From positions 117,589-181,588 of the forward strand of contig NZ_LZRU01000030.1 of NCBI RefSeq assembly GCF_002159085.1: a DNA stretch of 64,000 bases. Reading direction: 5' to 3'. The first letter of the stretch is position 1, and each line of letters starts with the position of its first letter. The stretch comes from Thermobacillus sp. ZCTH02-B1. Its GTDB lineage: Bacteria > Bacillota > Bacilli > Paenibacillales > Paenibacillaceae. This document shows positions 63,310 through 64,000 of the stretch, in pieces. Made by a program: the position numbers and the translations under genes. The notes under the pieces are model-generated. The model was given only the letters and a program-made list of their open reading frames with translations, ran no database searches and was not told the DNA's origin.

Positions 63310-63964
63310 CCTGCTCATAGCCGCCAACCTCATCCGCCGTACGATCGGCAACGTGAAAGGCTTTCTGCTCTTCATCCTGATGCCGGCCGTCGTCACCTCG
63401 GCGATGGTCTGGCTGGTCGCGTCGGTCGGCGACGGCCGGACGGCCGTCGGTTATGCCGATCTGGACGGCGGCGCAGCCGCACAACACGTCATCCGGGCGC
63501 TCGAACAGACGGGGCGCTACAAGCTGTGTCGGTATGAATCCGAACGCGAGCTAGCGGACATGGTGGCGGACCGGGAAGTCGCGGCCGGCTTCGTCATCCC
63601 CGCCGGTTTCGAGGAGGATTGGCTGGCCGGGCGCGGCCCCCGGCTGACGCTGATCCGGCTCATGCTCGACGAGAAATCGGTGATGCTCGAAACGGACCTG
63701 GACGGCATCGCCCGCGCGATGGCCGGCGCGGCGGCGGCCGCGGAACACGCCGGCGCCGCGGACGCACGGGAGGCGGCGATGGCGGTGCTGGACCGGCATC
63801 TGCTCGGGCTCGTCGGCGGCAAGAAAATGGACACGGGCCGGGAAGGCGGCATGGATTTCCTCGCGATCGGCTTCTCCCTCAATAAATTAAAGTTTTCTTT
63901 GTTTTTCTCGCTTTCTCGCAAGATTTCATCTTTGACACCCGAAGCCCCCTTGGATAGGATTTGA
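63302..63964 (+). pseudogene. lnrN: ABC-2 permease (LnrN-like), disrupted
   Basis: The first 193 or so codons match the paralogous permease: an N-terminal helix (GFLLFILMPAVVTSAMVWLVA), the extracellular domain and the start of the second helix (MDFLAIGFSL). After position about 63881 the sequence becomes AT-rich and the reading frame continues with 28 unrelated residues to a stop at 63964. Five expected helices are missing. Family length would be about 385 residues. The probable cause is an insertion; the other half of the gene should lie beyond the window. Confidence 0.8.
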
Positions 63965-64000
63965 CGAGGAGTGAATATTTGGGATCGATTGGGTTGGCGG
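63881..64000. mobile_element. Left end of a probable inserted element
   Basis: Composition shifts abruptly from GC-rich to A/T runs (AATAAATTAAAG...). It contains its own promoter, TTGACA (63932-63937), 17-bp spacer, TAGGAT (63955-63960), and a GAGGAG ribosome binding site near 63964-63970 before the window ends, so a new rightward gene begins here. Element type not recognised from this short piece. Confidence 0.45.
63932..63960 (+). promoter_or_regulatory. Promoter within the putative inserted element
   Basis: TTGACA-N17-TAGGAT, followed 5-10 bp later by GAGGAG. A TTG or GTG start near 63971-63978 would lead into an ORF that leaves the window. Confidence 0.6.

Overview
The window looks like chromosome of a high-GC, endospore-forming Bacillota of the Paenibacillaceae type (Paenibacillus, Cohnella or Thermobacillus-like). 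Signs are strong GGAGG ribosome binding sites with many GTG and TTG starts, a YhcN/YlaJ-type spore lipoprotein, a ctaCDEFG caa3 oxidase operon, YesMN-type sensing, CUT1 sugar transporters with a GH51 arabinofuranosidase, and copper-amine-oxidase-like stalk domain proteins. No rRNA, tRNA or CRISPR was seen. The genus call is inference.

Layout. 1-2374: YtrA-type operon (permease, GntR regulator, two ABC ATPases, the last cut by the window edge) behind a promoter overlapped by a 32-bp dyad. 2403-7581: cytochrome caa3 oxidase operon ctaC-D-E-F-G, with three FNR-like boxes at exact 23-bp period in its leader. 7823-14970: YhcN-like lipoprotein, two small genes, ilvA, an MFS transporter, a VTT membrane protein, an FUSC-family protein and an ArsR-type regulator. 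15359-20142: arabinose-type sugar ABC transporter and GH51 enzyme, sharing an AT-rich operator-like motif with the ArsR gene. 20266-28233: stalk-domain protein, two coupled coiled-coil genes, SelO, a repeat-rich protein, an ABC-F protein with a leader peptide and attenuator, and a helical hypothetical.

28329-33322: glpK with a cre site, then kduI-deoR-kduD-kdgA for unsaturated uronate breakdown. 33373-37627: two Gfo/Idh/MocA oxidoreductases and a TIM-barrel isomerase, divergent from an AraC regulator. 37658-43308: nitrilase-superfamily enzyme, YceI protein, two secreted proteins, a HAD phosphatase, and an ECF-type sigma gene divergent from a clpP paralogue across a 60-bp symmetric control region, then a DUF2203 protein. 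43524-47292: GlcNAc-kinase-like protein, GH4 phospho-glucosidase and MetY. 47604-55249: NlpC/P60 hydrolase, stalk-domain protein, orphan solute-binding protein with a YesM/YesN pair, and a FAD monooxygenase-like protein.

55489-58025 holds a YwiC-like membrane gene with an FNR-type box at -40.5, then the most unusual locus: an overlapping four-gene agr-like operon made of a kinase-less AgrC-like membrane protein, AgrB, a 41-residue AgrD-like propeptide with a probable Ser-lactone ring (SWIWW), and a stand-alone LytTR protein. 58369-64000: a DsbA/FrnE oxidoreductase and an lnrJK/lnrLMN-like (linearmycin-resistance type) two-component and ABC locus. The last gene, lnrN-like, loses homology at about 63881 where base composition changes abruptly, suggesting an insertion that continues past the window.
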